Source: UBA10649 sp963700745 (GTDB lineage: Bacteria > Actinomycetota > Actinomycetes > S36-B12). Taken from it: a stretch of DNA of 64,000 nt. The first letter of the stretch is position 1. Every line of letters begins with the position of its first letter. The stretch covers positions 121,364-185,363 of the forward strand of contig CAVOYT010000004.1 of NCBI GenBank assembly GCA_963700745.1, given 5' to 3'. Both the position numbers and the translations under genes were made by a program. Under the pieces are notes generated by a model. It saw only the letters and a list, made by a program, of their open reading frames with translations. It was not told the origin of the DNA and made no database searches. Positions 49,204 to 59,795 of the stretch are shown here, in pieces.

Positions 49204-49861
49204 AGCTGTGACTCAAGGAAGACTACGACCGCGTGGAAGGGGCCTACCAGGCCGCCCACTCGCAGCTGAAGCGGGTCAGAGCAGAAGTCGACCCGGATCA
49301 AGGTGATGCTGACCTACACAGAGGTCGAAGCACCGCCGGCCGGCATCGTCGCCGACCGTTACGTCGATCCGGGCGATCTCGCCGTCGCCCGGCAAACCGC
49401 TGCTGACGCTCTACGATCCAAAGGAGCTGGAACTGCACGCCAGCGTGCCGGAGAGCCTGGCGTCGTACGGTCAAGCCGGGAACGGAACTGCCCGTGCGGA
49501 TCGACGGCTTCGCCCGCCTCCAAGGCACGGTCCGCGAGATCGTCCCCAGGCGCGCAGCAGCCTCCCGCTCGGTGCTCGTCAAAGTCACGCTTGCCCCCGC
49601 GGGTCACGTGGTCTACATCGGCATGTTCGGCCGGCTGGAATCCCCATCGGCGAACGTCGACCGGATCGTCACGTCCGCCGAGGCGGTGCAGGCGATCGGC
49701 CAGCAGGAGGTGAGTCGACGTGGTGGACGGGAGCGGGACCTAGGAACGTCGCTTCGTCCCCACGGGGCGCCTGGATGGCGCCGGGGTGGAAATCCTCTCG
49801 GGGCTGAAACCAGGGCGAGACCGTGGCATTGCCATGAAACGGTTCGGGAGGGCCGGCGTGA
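49171..49861 (+). CDS. RND periplasmic adaptor (membrane fusion protein), 5' truncated
   Basis: C-terminal two-thirds of an AcrA/HlyD-type adaptor that links an inner-membrane RND pump to an outer-membrane channel. It shows the end of the alpha-hairpin (YKPMFAEKAVT), the lipoyl half-motif VEAPPAGIVADRYVDPGDLA, then the beta-barrel (VRIDGFARLQGTVREIVP) and the membrane-proximal domain, ending GGPA. Several one-base shifts break the frame (about 49,215, 49,300, 49,390, 49,470, 49,735). The stop TGA overlaps the permease GTG. The 5' end is lost at the fold-back point. Confidence 0.8.
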
Positions 49862-52800
49862 GTCACGACCCGGAGGCAGCGGAACACATCAATCGGCAGC
49901 TTGTCGCGGATCGTCGAGGTCTTTCTGCGCGGCAACCTGTCGAGTTCTGCTGATCCTGATCTCGCTGGTCGCCGGTGCCGTGGCCCTGCTGGTCACGCCG
50001 CGCGAGGAGGAGCCGCAGATCGTCGTGCCGCTGGCCGACGTGCTGGTCTCGATGCCGGGAGCCAGCGCCGAAGAGGTCGAACAGCAGGTGGCCATCGCGG
50101 CTGGAGCGGCTGCTGTACCAGATCGACGGCGTGGAGTACGTCTATTCCATGTCGCGGCCCGGCCTGGCCGTCGTCACCGTGCGCTTCTACGTCGGCGAGG
50201 ATCGCGAAGACAGCCTGATCAAGCTGTACAACAAGATCGCGATGAACACCGACGTCGTGCCGCCCGGCGTCACCGGCTGGGTGGTCAAGCCGATCGAGAT
50301 CGACGACGTGCCGATCGTCAACGTGACGTTGTGGAGCGCAGCAGTACGACGACTTCGAACTGCGGCGGGTCGCGGAGCAGGTGGAAATCGAGCTGCAGGC
50401 GGTCCGCAACACGGCGCGCACGGAGATCGTCGGCGGTCGGCGACGGCAGATCACGGTCCACATCGATCCGGAGCGACTGGCGGCCCACAACGTGACCGCC
50501 CTGCGAGGTCGGCCAGGTCCTGCAGGGCGCCAATGTCAACCTGCGCTCCGGCAGCGTTCGTGCGCGACAACCGCGAGGTGCTCGTCGAAAGCGGCCCGTT
50601 TCTCGCAGTCGGCGAGGAGATCGAGAGCCTGGTCGTGGGCGTGCACGCCGGCCGGCCGGTCTACGTCCGCGACGTCGCCACCGTGCACGACGGACCGGAA
50701 GAGCCGGCGAACTACACGCGGATCAGTTTCGGCCCGGCCGCGACCCGGCCGCATCTGCCGTGACCCGTCGACCGCTATCGGGACTATCCGGCGGTCACGA
50801 TCGCGATGGCCAAGCAGAAAGGCTCCAACGCGGTCCATGTCGCCCGCGGCCTGGAACAGAAGCTGGAGGAGCTGCGGCACGGCGTGATTCCCTCGGACGT
50901 GCACGTCTCGATCACGCGCAACTACGGCGAAACGGCCAACGAAAAAGTCAATGAACTGGTCGGCGAACTGGCCTCGGCGATCGTGCTGGTCGTCGGCCTG
51001 ATCGCCCTGACGCTGGGCTGGCGCGAGGCGATCGTCGTCGCCACCGCCGTGCCGCTCACCTTCTCGCTGACCCTGCTGGTCAATTACCTGACGCGGTTAC
51101 ACGATCAACCGCGTGACGCTGTTCGCCCTGATCCTGTCGCTGGGCCTGGTGGTCGACGACCCGATCGTCGACGTCGAGAACATCTTCCGGCATTTCCGCA
51201 TGCGGCTGCGAGACGCCGCTGGATGCCGTGCTGACCGCGGTCAATGAAGTACGCCCGCCCGATCATCCTGGCGACGCTGGCCGTGATCGTCTCGTTCCTG
51301 CCGTTGTTCTTCATCACGGGCATGATGGGACCCTACATGCGACCCATGGCGCTGAACGTGCCCGTCGCCATGCTGATGTCGATGGTCGTCGCGTTTACGG
51401 TCACGCCCTGGCTCAGCTACCACGTGCTGAAGGGCGAGTACGGCAAGGACGAAGAAGCCGTTCGTGATCGAACGCAGCCTGACGTTTCGCATCTACCAGG
51501 CGATCGTTGCGCCGTTCGTCGCACCGTCGCGCTGCTGGCCTGGCTGCTGATGCTGGCGGTCGTCGTGCTGTTCGTGCTTTCGTCGCTGCTGGCTGCCACC
51601 GGCCGCGTGCCGCTGAAGATGCTGCCGTTTGACAACAAGAACGAGTTTCAGATCGTGGTCGATATGCCGGAAGGGACGACGGTGGAGACGACCGACGAAG
51701 TGCTGCGAGCCCTGGCCGACCGTCTGCGCGAGGCCGCCGGAGGTGACGCAGGTGCTGACGTTTGCCGGCACCGCTTCGCCGATCGACTTCAACGGCATGG
51801 TGCGACATTACTACCTGACGCAGGGACCCCACGTCGGCGACATCCGCGTCAATCTGCTGCCCAAGGAAGAGCGGGAGCAGCAGAGCCACGCGATCCTGCT
51901 GCGGCTGCGCAACGAACTGCAGAGAGATCGCGCGCCACTACGGACGCGAACATCAAGCTGGTCGAGGTGCCGCCCGGCCCGCCGGTCATCGCCACGCTGA
52001 CCGCCGAGGTCTACGGCGGCCCGGTCAGTCCTAGCACGAGCTGCAGGCCGGTGCCGAACATGTACGCCAGTTGCTGGAAAGCGAAGCCGGTGTGGTCGAT
52101 GTCGACGACACCGTCGAAGACGACCAGAAGAAGCTGGTTTTCGTGCAGGACAAGGAAAAGGCCTCGCTGCACGGCATCAGCACGCCAGACAGATCGCCTC
52201 GACCGTTCGGCTGGCGCTCGACGGCCACATGCCGGGCGAGGAGACGATGATGACCGCCGGACAGGGCGTGCTGCACTGCGCCGCGAGCTGAATCCGCTGC
52301 GCATCGTGCTGCAGCGCGCCCGATGCGCGATCGCTCCAGCCCGGTCGACCTGGAGCGGCTGACCGTCAGCAGCGCCAGCGGCGAAGTGATTCAGATCGGC
52401 GAGTTCGGCCATTTCGAGGAGGTCGTGGAAGACAAGACGATCTATCACAAGAACCTGCAGCGAGTCGTCTACGTCTTCGGCGAAATGGCGGGCCGGCCGC
52501 CGGCCGAAGCGGTCCTGAGCCTGCAGAGGCGACTTGCGGGACAATCCCCCGCCGCAGGGCATCGATGTCCGCTGGGCCGGCGAAGGCGAATGGAAGATCA
52601 CGCTGGACGTCTTTCGCGATCTGGGAATCGCCTTCGGGGCCGCCTGCCTGGGGATCTACATCCTGCTGATCTGGCAAACGACAGTTACGGCATGCCGTTG
52701 CTGCTGATGGTGGCCATTCCGCTGACGATCATCGGAATCCTGCCCGGCTTCTGGCTGCTGAACTTGGCCAAGAACGTCGGTCGGCGGCTATCCCAATCCG

Positions 52801-53191
52801 GTCTTCTTCACCGCCACGGGCATGATCGGCATGATCGCGCTGTCGGGATCGCCACCCGCAACGCGATTCTGCTGATCGAGTTCGTCCATGACGGAACTGC
52901 GCGACGGCAGGCCCTGCGCGACGCGCTGATCAAGAGCGGAGCGGTGCGTTTCCGCCCGATCTTTCTGACGGCCGGCACCGCCATGCTCGGCGCCTGGCCG
53001 ATCACGCTCGACCCGGTCTTCTCCGGCCTGGCCTGGTCGCTGATCTTCGGCCTGCTCGTCTCCACCGCCTTCACCCTGGTCGTCGTGCCGGCGGCTACTG
53101 GCTGATCTACGCCCACCGCCCCGGCCATGGCCTGCCCCAGCCGGCGACGGACGAGCCCGCAGCCGAGGTCGCTGTCGAACCGCAGTCCTAG
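49858..53191 (+). CDS. RND-family efflux permease (hydrophobe/amphiphile type; many frameshifts)
   Basis: Proton-driven inner-membrane pump of about 1,100 residues once the shifts are repaired. The order is intact: first helix and porter entry (VEVFLRGN, then AVALLVTPREEEPQIVVPLA), LVSMPGASAEEVEQQV, ANEKVNELVGELASAIVLVV, the TM4 proton-relay region GLVVDDPIVDVENIFRH with the paired Asp, FLPLFFITGMMGPYMRPMAL, the second porter half FQIVVDMPEGTTVETTDEVL, and the C-terminal ATRNAILLIEFVHD. The DD-IVDVEN form fits HAE-type pumps rather than metal-type HME. Start GTG 49858 (MSHDPEAAEHINR) overlaps the adaptor stop. The substrate is unknown. Confidence 0.85.
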
Positions 53192-53977
53192 AACACCTAC
53201 GAATTCAGACCGCTGGACTGCGAACGACTTTTGCCGTGACGGTTGAAATGCCCACATCGTCAATCTACTGTCGGCGGCGCTCAACGCAGGCCGACAAGCC
53301 TGACGAAGCAAGTTTCCAGCAAGGATCGCGGTATCAACCGCCGCCAAGACCGTTACCTCGCGATCGCAGCGGTCTGGCCGGCGGAGATGGCTGTTGCTGC
53401 GAGGCTCGCTGGTATCGATCGACGCATCAATCAAGTCGAATAGAAGAAACTTTCAAAAGCCGAGAAGTGCATCGATTGGGAAACTCTCGCCACGAAGCGA
53501 CGCCCTATTCGGATCGCCTCATCTCTTGAGACCGGATGGTGCGGAGCGTGGGTCGGTTTGGCCCATTCTTTTGATCACGGGCCGCCCGAAATCGTTCGCC
53601 GGCGCGCAGTCAAAATGATACAATCGCGAATCGCTAAGTGACCGAGGACAAAACGTCCTGTGAAGTTTTAGCGCAATCAAAATCTCCGCCGGAGATCGCG
53701 ACCGAGGGCTCGAACCGCAATCGCTAACTTGCGGCGGTCGCCCCCACCGCCGCGTCGAAACGCAGCTTGCTAATCTGCGTCGGTCACATCGCCCGACGTG
53801 CAAATGCATGATACTGAACCGACTCTGAGAGACCGTCGAAAAGTGCGCGGCGAAGTGCCATCGGCAGCATGGAACCTCTTCAGCGAGGAGATTTGTTACG
53901 ATGACCGCTGGTGATCGGCTTTACGATGATCTGCCGATGGATCACGCTAAGGCATCTGCTGACAGGAGGTTGCGGTC
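53192..53977. other. 786-bp stretch without a gene
   Basis: No supported coding region. It holds the dispersed planctomycete repeat copy A (53,627-53,775). Its last bases carry the GACAGGAGGT ribosome binding site of the next gene. Confidence 0.6.
53627..53775 (+). repeat. Planctomycete intergenic repeat, copy A
   Basis: About 150 bp, matching copy B (58,625-58,777) in inverse orientation. Shared blocks are CGCTAAGTGACCGAGGACAA, GTTTTAGCGCA, TCAAAATCTCCGCCGG, GATCGCGACCGAGGGCTCGA, and a terminal hairpin GCGGCGGT-CGCCCCC-ACCGCCGC. Confidence 0.75.
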
Positions 53978-55037
53978 GTGAGTGAGTACCAATTCCTGGC
54001 GTTTCGAGCCGTCGATCGTCCCTTGACTGATCGTGACCTGTTCTACGCCCGGAAGCAGTCGTCACGAGCAGAAATCACGCGTTGGTACTTCGAGAACGAA
54101 TATCACTTCGGTGACTTTGGCGGCGATGCGGAACGGCTTGCTGCGACACGGATACGACGTCCACTTGCACTACGCCAACTTCGGCGTTCGGAAGATTGCG
54201 ATCCGACTTCCGGCAGGCTTGCCCTTTCCAAAGTCAGTTTGGTCGAAGTACATCGGCGTCGGAGCACTTTCCTGGAAGAAGGATTCCAAGGGCAAGGGCG
54301 GCATCTTGACTCTCGATCCGTTTCACGACTCGGGCGAGCTGGACGAGATCTGGTCACCGGGTGAGTACTTGGATGAGGTCGTCGAGATTCGGAACCGATT
54401 GCTCACCGGTGATGCGCGTGCTGTATTTTCTCTGGCTGTGGCGCCGCTGGATGATCAATCCGTTTCGCCCGATATCGTTGAGCCACCGGTGCCCGGAGGT
54501 CTTGCCGAGATGCGTGGACTCTTGCGGTCCGTTGATGGACTTCTTCGGACTCGATCCCTTGATTCTGGTTGCGGCCTCTGAGGGTGCGCCGACTCCGCCA
54601 GCGCAGGAGGATCATCAGCACCGTTTTGAGTCGTGGGTCGATGCACTCAGCCAGCGTGAATCCAAACGGCTGTTGCGAAAGTTGCTCGTCGAAGATGCCG
54701 CCGTCGTCAAAGCGGAAATGCTTGCCGCAATCCGTGAATCAGGGCCGAGAACTGACTGGCCCACCGTTGCCTTAGGTCGCGACGTTCGGCGAGTTGCTTG
54801 AACGGACCGAAATCCTGCGCCGAGCATGAGGCGAAGGAACAAAAGAAGCGTGAAGCGGCTGCACGGCGCAAAGCGGCGAAGCAGGAACGCGAGCGTCAAG
54901 ATCGAATGAAGCAGATGGTCAAGGCGCCCCAAAAATGGCTTCGCGAGGCGGACAAGCTCGTCGATGCACGCGGCACCCAGAACTACAAAGCGGCGGCCGA
55001 GATTCTGGCCGATCTTCGCGAAGCTCGTCGGCGGTGA
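53978..55037 (+). CDS. Conserved hypothetical protein with basic tail (frameshifted)
   Basis: About 350 residues. The N-terminal domain (MSEYQFLAFRAVDRPLTDRD, SSRAEITRWYFENEYHFGDF, RHGYDVHLHYANFGVRKIAI) belongs to a family of hypothetical proteins I recognise from planctomycetes and other phyla, sometimes found near SWIM zinc-finger proteins. The C-terminus is a Lys/Arg/Glu-rich helix (EQKKREAAARRKAAKQERER) followed by a short conserved end (LREADKLVDARGTQNYKAAA). Frames change near 54,120, 54,420, 54,505 and 54,785. The GTG start has GGAGGT 8 bases upstream. No function is known. Confidence 0.7.
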
Positions 55038-55167
55038 CCGAAGGCGCGCCAGATCACTCGCAGACACGCCGCTCATCTCGCCAAGAAACATCCGACGCTA
55101 ACTCACTTGAAGTCGTCGCTTCGGAAGCGTGGACTCTTGGAGTAGCGGACGCACCATTGAGGCATGT

Positions 55168-56178
55168 TCAACCTGCCGTCCGTCGGAACAGAGACTGAAG
55201 CTTGGCTTCATAGAAGTCGGGGCCGTGCCCCCTGGTCACAGGTTTTTGATATTCGCGCCACGCTTCCTCCAGCCAGTGCAGGAGCAGCAGTAATTCGTGA
55301 AGCCGAACGTCGGTTAATGAAATAGGCTGGCCTCCGAAGTCCAAGTAATCCTGGACGAGGACCTTCAAGCCATCCTTAACGCCAAGGACTTTTCGATCGC
55401 CGCGACTTACGATCGCCAGGTCGTACGCTGGATCACCAACTCGCGCCATTTCCCAATCAACGACTGCAACCGGCGTCTCGTCGTGACCGGCGGCTGGCCA
55501 GTCGCAAAGCAGGTTTTGCGGAAGCAGGTCGCCGTGCAGGACGCAAGTGTGATCATCGGACGGAAGCTGTGCCCCGATCCACTCCCGAACCTCGTGGGCC
55601 GTCGGAAACTCAGCGAACAACGCCTCATCGAATTCTGCTAGGCGCGACTTCACATGCTCCGTCCGACTACTGCTGCTTGGAAGATGGGCGAATCTCTCGA
55701 CTTGGCAACGCGATGAACGTTCGCGGCTACGCGGCCGACAAGTCTCAAGTGTTGATCGGTCCTTGTATCGGTCCAGAGAATGATCCTGGCAGGCGGTCTC
55801 AATCATTCCGATGGGTTCGGATTCGTCGTCCTCGACGAAGCAAATGAACTGGGGAGTCGGATGGGGAAGTTGCTCTTCTTCAAGACTTGCAGACGTTTCC
55901 GCCTCCCGCACGAGGCGATCGAGCGGTTCGGGCCCCTGCCTGCCAGTCACTCGCGCCGCTCAAGCAGTCGCAGGATGTACGCTTGCTGTGCTTGGGCAGC
56001 CGGCAGGTCTCGACCCGAATCCAGAACCAGTAGTTCTCATGCCAGAGGCCTTCGTCCGATACGATTGAGCTTGCCGTCAACCTCGACGCGACGACCGAAT
56101 CCAGGACAGTCCTTGAGCGACCACTGAATCAAGTACTCGCAGATGGCCATAGCTGTACCGCCGCGAACGTCGTGCCAT
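55168..56178 (-). CDS. APH/choline-kinase-fold phosphotransferase (frameshifted N-terminus)
   Basis: Aminoglycoside-phosphotransferase-like fold. The catalytic loop is CVLHGDLLPQNLLCDWPAAG, the metal-binding Asp is in VAVVDWEMARVGDPAYDLA, and the C-terminus holds LLLLHWLEEAWREYQKP. The N-lobe is readable as GLWHENYWFWIRVE but shifts frame near 56,095 and 55,950. Proteins of this kind phosphorylate small alcohols (aminoglycosides, choline, homoserine and others); the sequence does not show resistance specificity. The start at 56178 (MARRSRRYSYGH) is tentative. Confidence 0.75.
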
Positions 56179-56376
56179 GATGTCGAGGCAACTCCTTGCT
56201 AAGGTCTTGTCACCCTTCGGTAAGAACTCGCTATTCTCGATCGGGACGGCACATGTCGCAAGTGTGATGGCGTGACCGCAGCGTATCAGCAGGCTCGACC
56301 AAGACGGCCGAATCCGGCGATTCGTCTGGGCCACACATTTCCTGGGTCCACGCATTGACCGGCCGAACCAACGCTA

Positions 56377-57426
56377 TCAAGCATCTCCGAAACGCCTTCG
56401 GCAGCAGGGACATTCGCCATCGTACCCTTTGACGAGCGCCGCAAAGGCGGACGGCTGCGGAATCGTCATGATCGCCTTGAACGCCAACGGGGCGCGGTGG
56501 GCGTAGTGGCGATAGGTCACGCCGCTGACCGAATGGCCGAGGATCTCGATCGACGACTCCGGCATGTGCTCGTCGTAGTAGGTGGCACATGTCTTTCGGA
56601 GATCCTTGAGGAGCCACGGTTTCTCTTCGCCGGTCTCGACATCCGTCTTGGGCTCTGATGCCAGCCAGCTCGCAGAGCTGCCCGAAACGAGAGTTGGGAC
56701 GCGATCCGCCGCCGAGGAAGACCGGATCGTCGGGGCGGGGATTCTCCGGCATGATGCTCTTGATGTGGCTGTGAACGGTGCGATTCATCGGTCGGTAGAA
56801 CGTCTTGCCCGGTCTTCACCCGGCGATAGAAGATCCATCCCCAGCGTGATCGTTCTTTGACCTGCCGGTTGGGCGACTCGGCGCTCCCACGAAACGTGCC
56901 GCCACAGAATCGGCTCGTGGAACGGCTCCGATCTTCCAAACCGTCCCCGTGTCGACACCGTAGTTGAAGAAGACGACAATCGCACATCGCCAGTACCGTC
57001 CCACCGGAGATCGGGAAGTTCCCAGCCTCGCGGCCGTTTCATCTCGTGAGTCGCAAAGTAGAGGGCGTTGATTTCTGCCTTCGTCAGATAATGTCGTCCC
57101 GCGACGTCACGCTGGTTCCTCGGCTTCGGGAAACGCGGCAGCGTCTCGATCATGTCTTGTTCCCACGCCCAGGACATGACAGCCCGCAGATTCTCGCGAG
57201 CCTTGTTCGCCGTGCGGCCTGGATTCGTCCCTTCCTGTGCGACGGCATGTTCGTATACCCAGTCGAGGAAATCACGAACATGCTGCCGCCGCAGTTCCTC
57301 GATGGGAACACCTCCTCCCCACTGCGTCCACTTTCTGAGGGTCGTGAAGTACTCGTCTCGAGTTCCACCTGACAGGCTCCGGGCACGCAAGTAACGTTCC
57401 ACTGCGGTTTCTAGATTGGTCGGCAT
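56377..57426 (-). CDS. Tyrosine-type site-specific recombinase / integrase (frameshifted)
   Basis: About 350 residues. The N-terminal SAM-like core-binding domain (AVERYLRARSLSGGTRDEYF, then LRRQHVRDFLDWVYEHAVAQ) is intact to the ELPDLRWDGTGDVR region. The catalytic domain shows LGHSVSGVTYRHYAHRAPLA with the LGH histidine and probable nucleophile Tyr, and the box-II Arg in the DLRKTCATYYDEH block seen in the other arm. The C-terminal CPCCRRRF is unusual and may bind a metal. Frames change near 57,015, 56,810 and 56,640. The gene resembles planctomycete phage-type integrases that lie alone. Confidence 0.8.
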
Positions 57427-57766
57427 TGCCTGAGCTCCGGCCCCGCCGGCTCTTGCTCCAATGCCCAATCCTGTCGACCGGCCGCGTCGCACTACGCGTC
57501 ATGCTGTTTTCCATGACCTCCGCGTCACTGTGTAAAGACTGTCGACACAGGGTGATTCATGAATTGCGTCGCGGACCCAGTGCACAATAGTCCGTGAAGA
57601 CGCGGTATGCCATTATGCGGATACTGCCGCAGTCCGATCGCCTACTCCGGCGGAGGCCCAGCGATCATCCATTCGAGCGGATCCCCTCGCCCGCGACAAT
57701 TCGTCATAATGGGTGCTTCACTGACCCCGCCCAACATCGCCCTGCAAGAACTCCAGGAGAGCCGCT
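57427..57766. other. 340-bp divergent intergenic stretch
   Basis: It lies between the recombinase and the DUF1080 gene. It holds a short hairpin CTGTGT-N11-ACACAG near 57,530 and possible promoters for both; no gene is supported. An in-frame ATG at 57,607 would add a non-signal-like leader to the DUF1080 protein and is rejected. Confidence 0.5.
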
Positions 57767-58494
57767 ATGACTCGCTTTGTCCTATCATCGATTGCCCTTG
57801 TTGTCGGCTTCACCATGCTCGAAACGGCATCCGCCGCGAGAGAGATGCGGCAACGACGGCGGATTCAGAAACGATAAGCCTGTTCAACGGCAAGGATCTG
57901 ACTGGCTGGCACGTCGACGTGCCGCATCTGGACAAGAACCCCGACGCCAAAGCGACGTTCATTGTGCGCGACGGCAAGCTCGTGAGTCTCGGCCAACCGA
58001 ACGGCCATCTGATCACCGATGCGAAATACGAGAACTATCGCCTCGAGGTCGAATACCGTTTCGCGGCCAAGCCGGGCAACTGCGGTGTGCTGGTCCATGC
58101 GTCGACGCCGCGGGCACTTTACAAGATGTTCCCCAAGTCGATCGAGGTGCAGATGAATCACCGCCACGCGGGCGATTTCTGGTGCATCGTCGAGGACATC
58201 ACCGTGCCCGACATGGTCAAGCGGCGCGGCCCGAAGGAGACGTGGGGAATCACCGAGGGGAAGGCTCGGCGGATTCTCAACCTGACCGACGACTCGGAAA
58301 AACCGGCGGGCGAGTGGAACACGATGGTCATCGAGTGCGTCGAGGACGCCGTCAAGGTGTGGGTCAACGGCGACTTGGTCAACCACGGCACCCAATGCAC
58401 CGCGACCAAGGGGCAAATCGCGTTGCAGGCGGAGGGCTCCGAGGTCGAATTTCGCAAACTCTCACTGACGCCGATTGCGAAACTGACCGACTGA
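57767..58494 (+). CDS. Secreted DUF1080 (3-keto-disaccharide hydrolase-fold) protein
   Basis: About 240 residues. A signal peptide (MTRFVLSSIALVVGFTMLET, cleavage after ASA) is followed by a one-base frameshift near 57,840, then the DUF1080 jelly-roll: SLFNGKDLTGWHVDVP, FIVRDGKLVSLGQPNGHLIT, YRLEVEYRFAAKPGNCGVLV, PKSIEVQMNHRHAGDFWCIV and IALQAEGSEVEFRKLSLTPI. This family is greatly expanded in planctomycetes and acts on sugars outside the cell or in the periplasm. Start 57767 has AGGAGAG upstream and is set by the signal peptide. Confidence 0.85.
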
Positions 58495-59118
58495 CCGTAT
58501 TCGACGCATGGTGAAGATCGCAGTTTGAATAGCCAGTCGAACGAAGCATTGCGGGACTTCAACGGTCGCAGACGCAAGCTCTCGCACATGTCAGTTCGTC
58601 GCCTCGGTTGATGTGAACGCAGTTTGTCAATTCGCGTTTCTTGCGGCGGTGGGGGCGACCGCCGCGAGTTAGCGATTGCGCGTTCGAGCCCTCGGTCGCG
58701 ATCACCGGCGGAGATTTTGACTGCGCTAAAACTACAAATGGATTCTTTTTGTCCTCGGTCACTTAGCGAGTCGCGAGTGCATCATCTTGGTCACACTTGA
58801 TCTGGGAGTGCTGAGCGGCTCGAATATCAGAATGATGACACGCGTTACGCCGGATTCAAGTTGTGTGAACCGAGCGGATTTCGAACAAACAAACAGAGAC
58901 ACTTGACACTTTTTGTCTGTCGGGTTCATAACCCGAACCGCTGCTTGGAAATCCGACTAGCAGGTTATTTGCCAGGACAAACTCTTGGCCCGATCGCAAG
59001 CAGGATTTTCCGGTTGAGCGGTCTTTCGCATCCGCTGGTTCAGCTCGGACGTACATGTGGCCGATGGTGGTTGAGCCGATGGTGGTTTACTCGCCCGGCG
59101 ACCGATTACAATGCGTCG
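58495..59118. other. 624-bp stretch without a gene
   Basis: No gene is supported. It contains repeat copy B at 58,625-58,777 and, before the sigma factor, AT-richer DNA that probably carries its promoter. Confidence 0.6.
58625..58777 (-). repeat. Planctomycete intergenic repeat, copy B
   Basis: Inverse of copy A at 53,627. The two bracket the hypothetical, phosphotransferase, recombinase and DUF1080 genes (about 5 kb). The hairpin GCGGCGGT-GGGGGCG-ACCGCCGC is perfect. Confidence 0.75.
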
Positions 59119-59750
59119 ATGAGCGATGTCACGCGAATTCTATCGGCCATCGAGCAAGGCGATCCCGCCGCCTCTGCGGAGTTGTTGCCGCTGGTGTACG
59201 ACGAGCTGCGCCGGTTGGCAGCCCGCGAGCTGCGCCGTGAACCGTCGGGAAACACGCTGCAGCCGACCGCCCTGGTGCATGAAGCCTACGTGCGCTTGGT
59301 GGACCAGAAGGCCGAGCCGAAATGGAATCATCGGGGGCACTTCTACACCGCCGCAGCCGAGGCGATGCGGCGGATTCTGGTGGAGAGCGCTCGCCGCAAA
59401 CAGACGCTGAAACGTGGCGGAGATCGAGACGCGTCTGCCGCTCGATCGCTGACCAGATTCCGACTCCGCGAGCCGTCCGGACCTGCTGGCCCTCGACGAA
59501 GCATTGACGCAACTGGCCATCGATCGTCCCGAATTGGCTCGGCTGGTCTCCCTGAGGTACTTCGCGGGGCTGACCATGGAACAGACCGCCAAGGCACTCG
59601 CAGATTTCGCTCCGAACTGCTGAGCGGAATTGGACTTACGCCAAAGCGTGGCTGCTGGAGGCGGTGTGCGGACAGCGGATGAAACGTCGATTTTTTCCGA
59701 AAAATCCGAAATCCCGTGGCGGGAATCGGAGCTCGGATCACGCACCTTAG
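59119..59750 (+). CDS. ECF sigma factor, TIGR02999-like (frameshifted in region 4)
   Basis: About 205 residues. Sigma region 2: ILSAIEQGDPAASAELLPLV, YDELRRLAARELRREPSGNT, LQPTALVHEAYVRLVD, HFYTAAAEAMRRILVESARR. Region 4: LDEALTQLAIDRPELARLVS, LRYFAGLTMEQTAKAL, RTAERNWTYAKAWLLEAV. The frame shifts near 59,425 and 59,615. This subgroup is typical of planctomycetes and acidobacteria and is usually encoded just before a Ser/Thr kinase, as here, which is expected to control it without an anti-sigma factor. A long upstream frame extension to 58,861 is rejected. Confidence 0.85.
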
Positions 59751-59795
59751 GGTGAGGCCCCGAATCAGTCGTGACCACATGGGAGTGCCGACACA

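Noticed and set aside
49858..53191. Metal-exporting CusA-type pump
   Set aside because: The TM4 motif is VVDDPIVDVEN, with the double Asp of drug-type pumps; the HME-type Asp/Glu arrangement and Met relay are not seen.
55168..56178. Aminoglycoside-resistance gene
   Set aside because: Only the general APH fold is visible. The same fold serves many metabolic kinases, and no resistance-specific feature is seen.
58861..59118. N-terminal extension of the ECF sigma factor
   Set aside because: The family starts with the MSDVTRIL-type helix at 59119; the upstream residues have no homologous look and cover the probable promoter.
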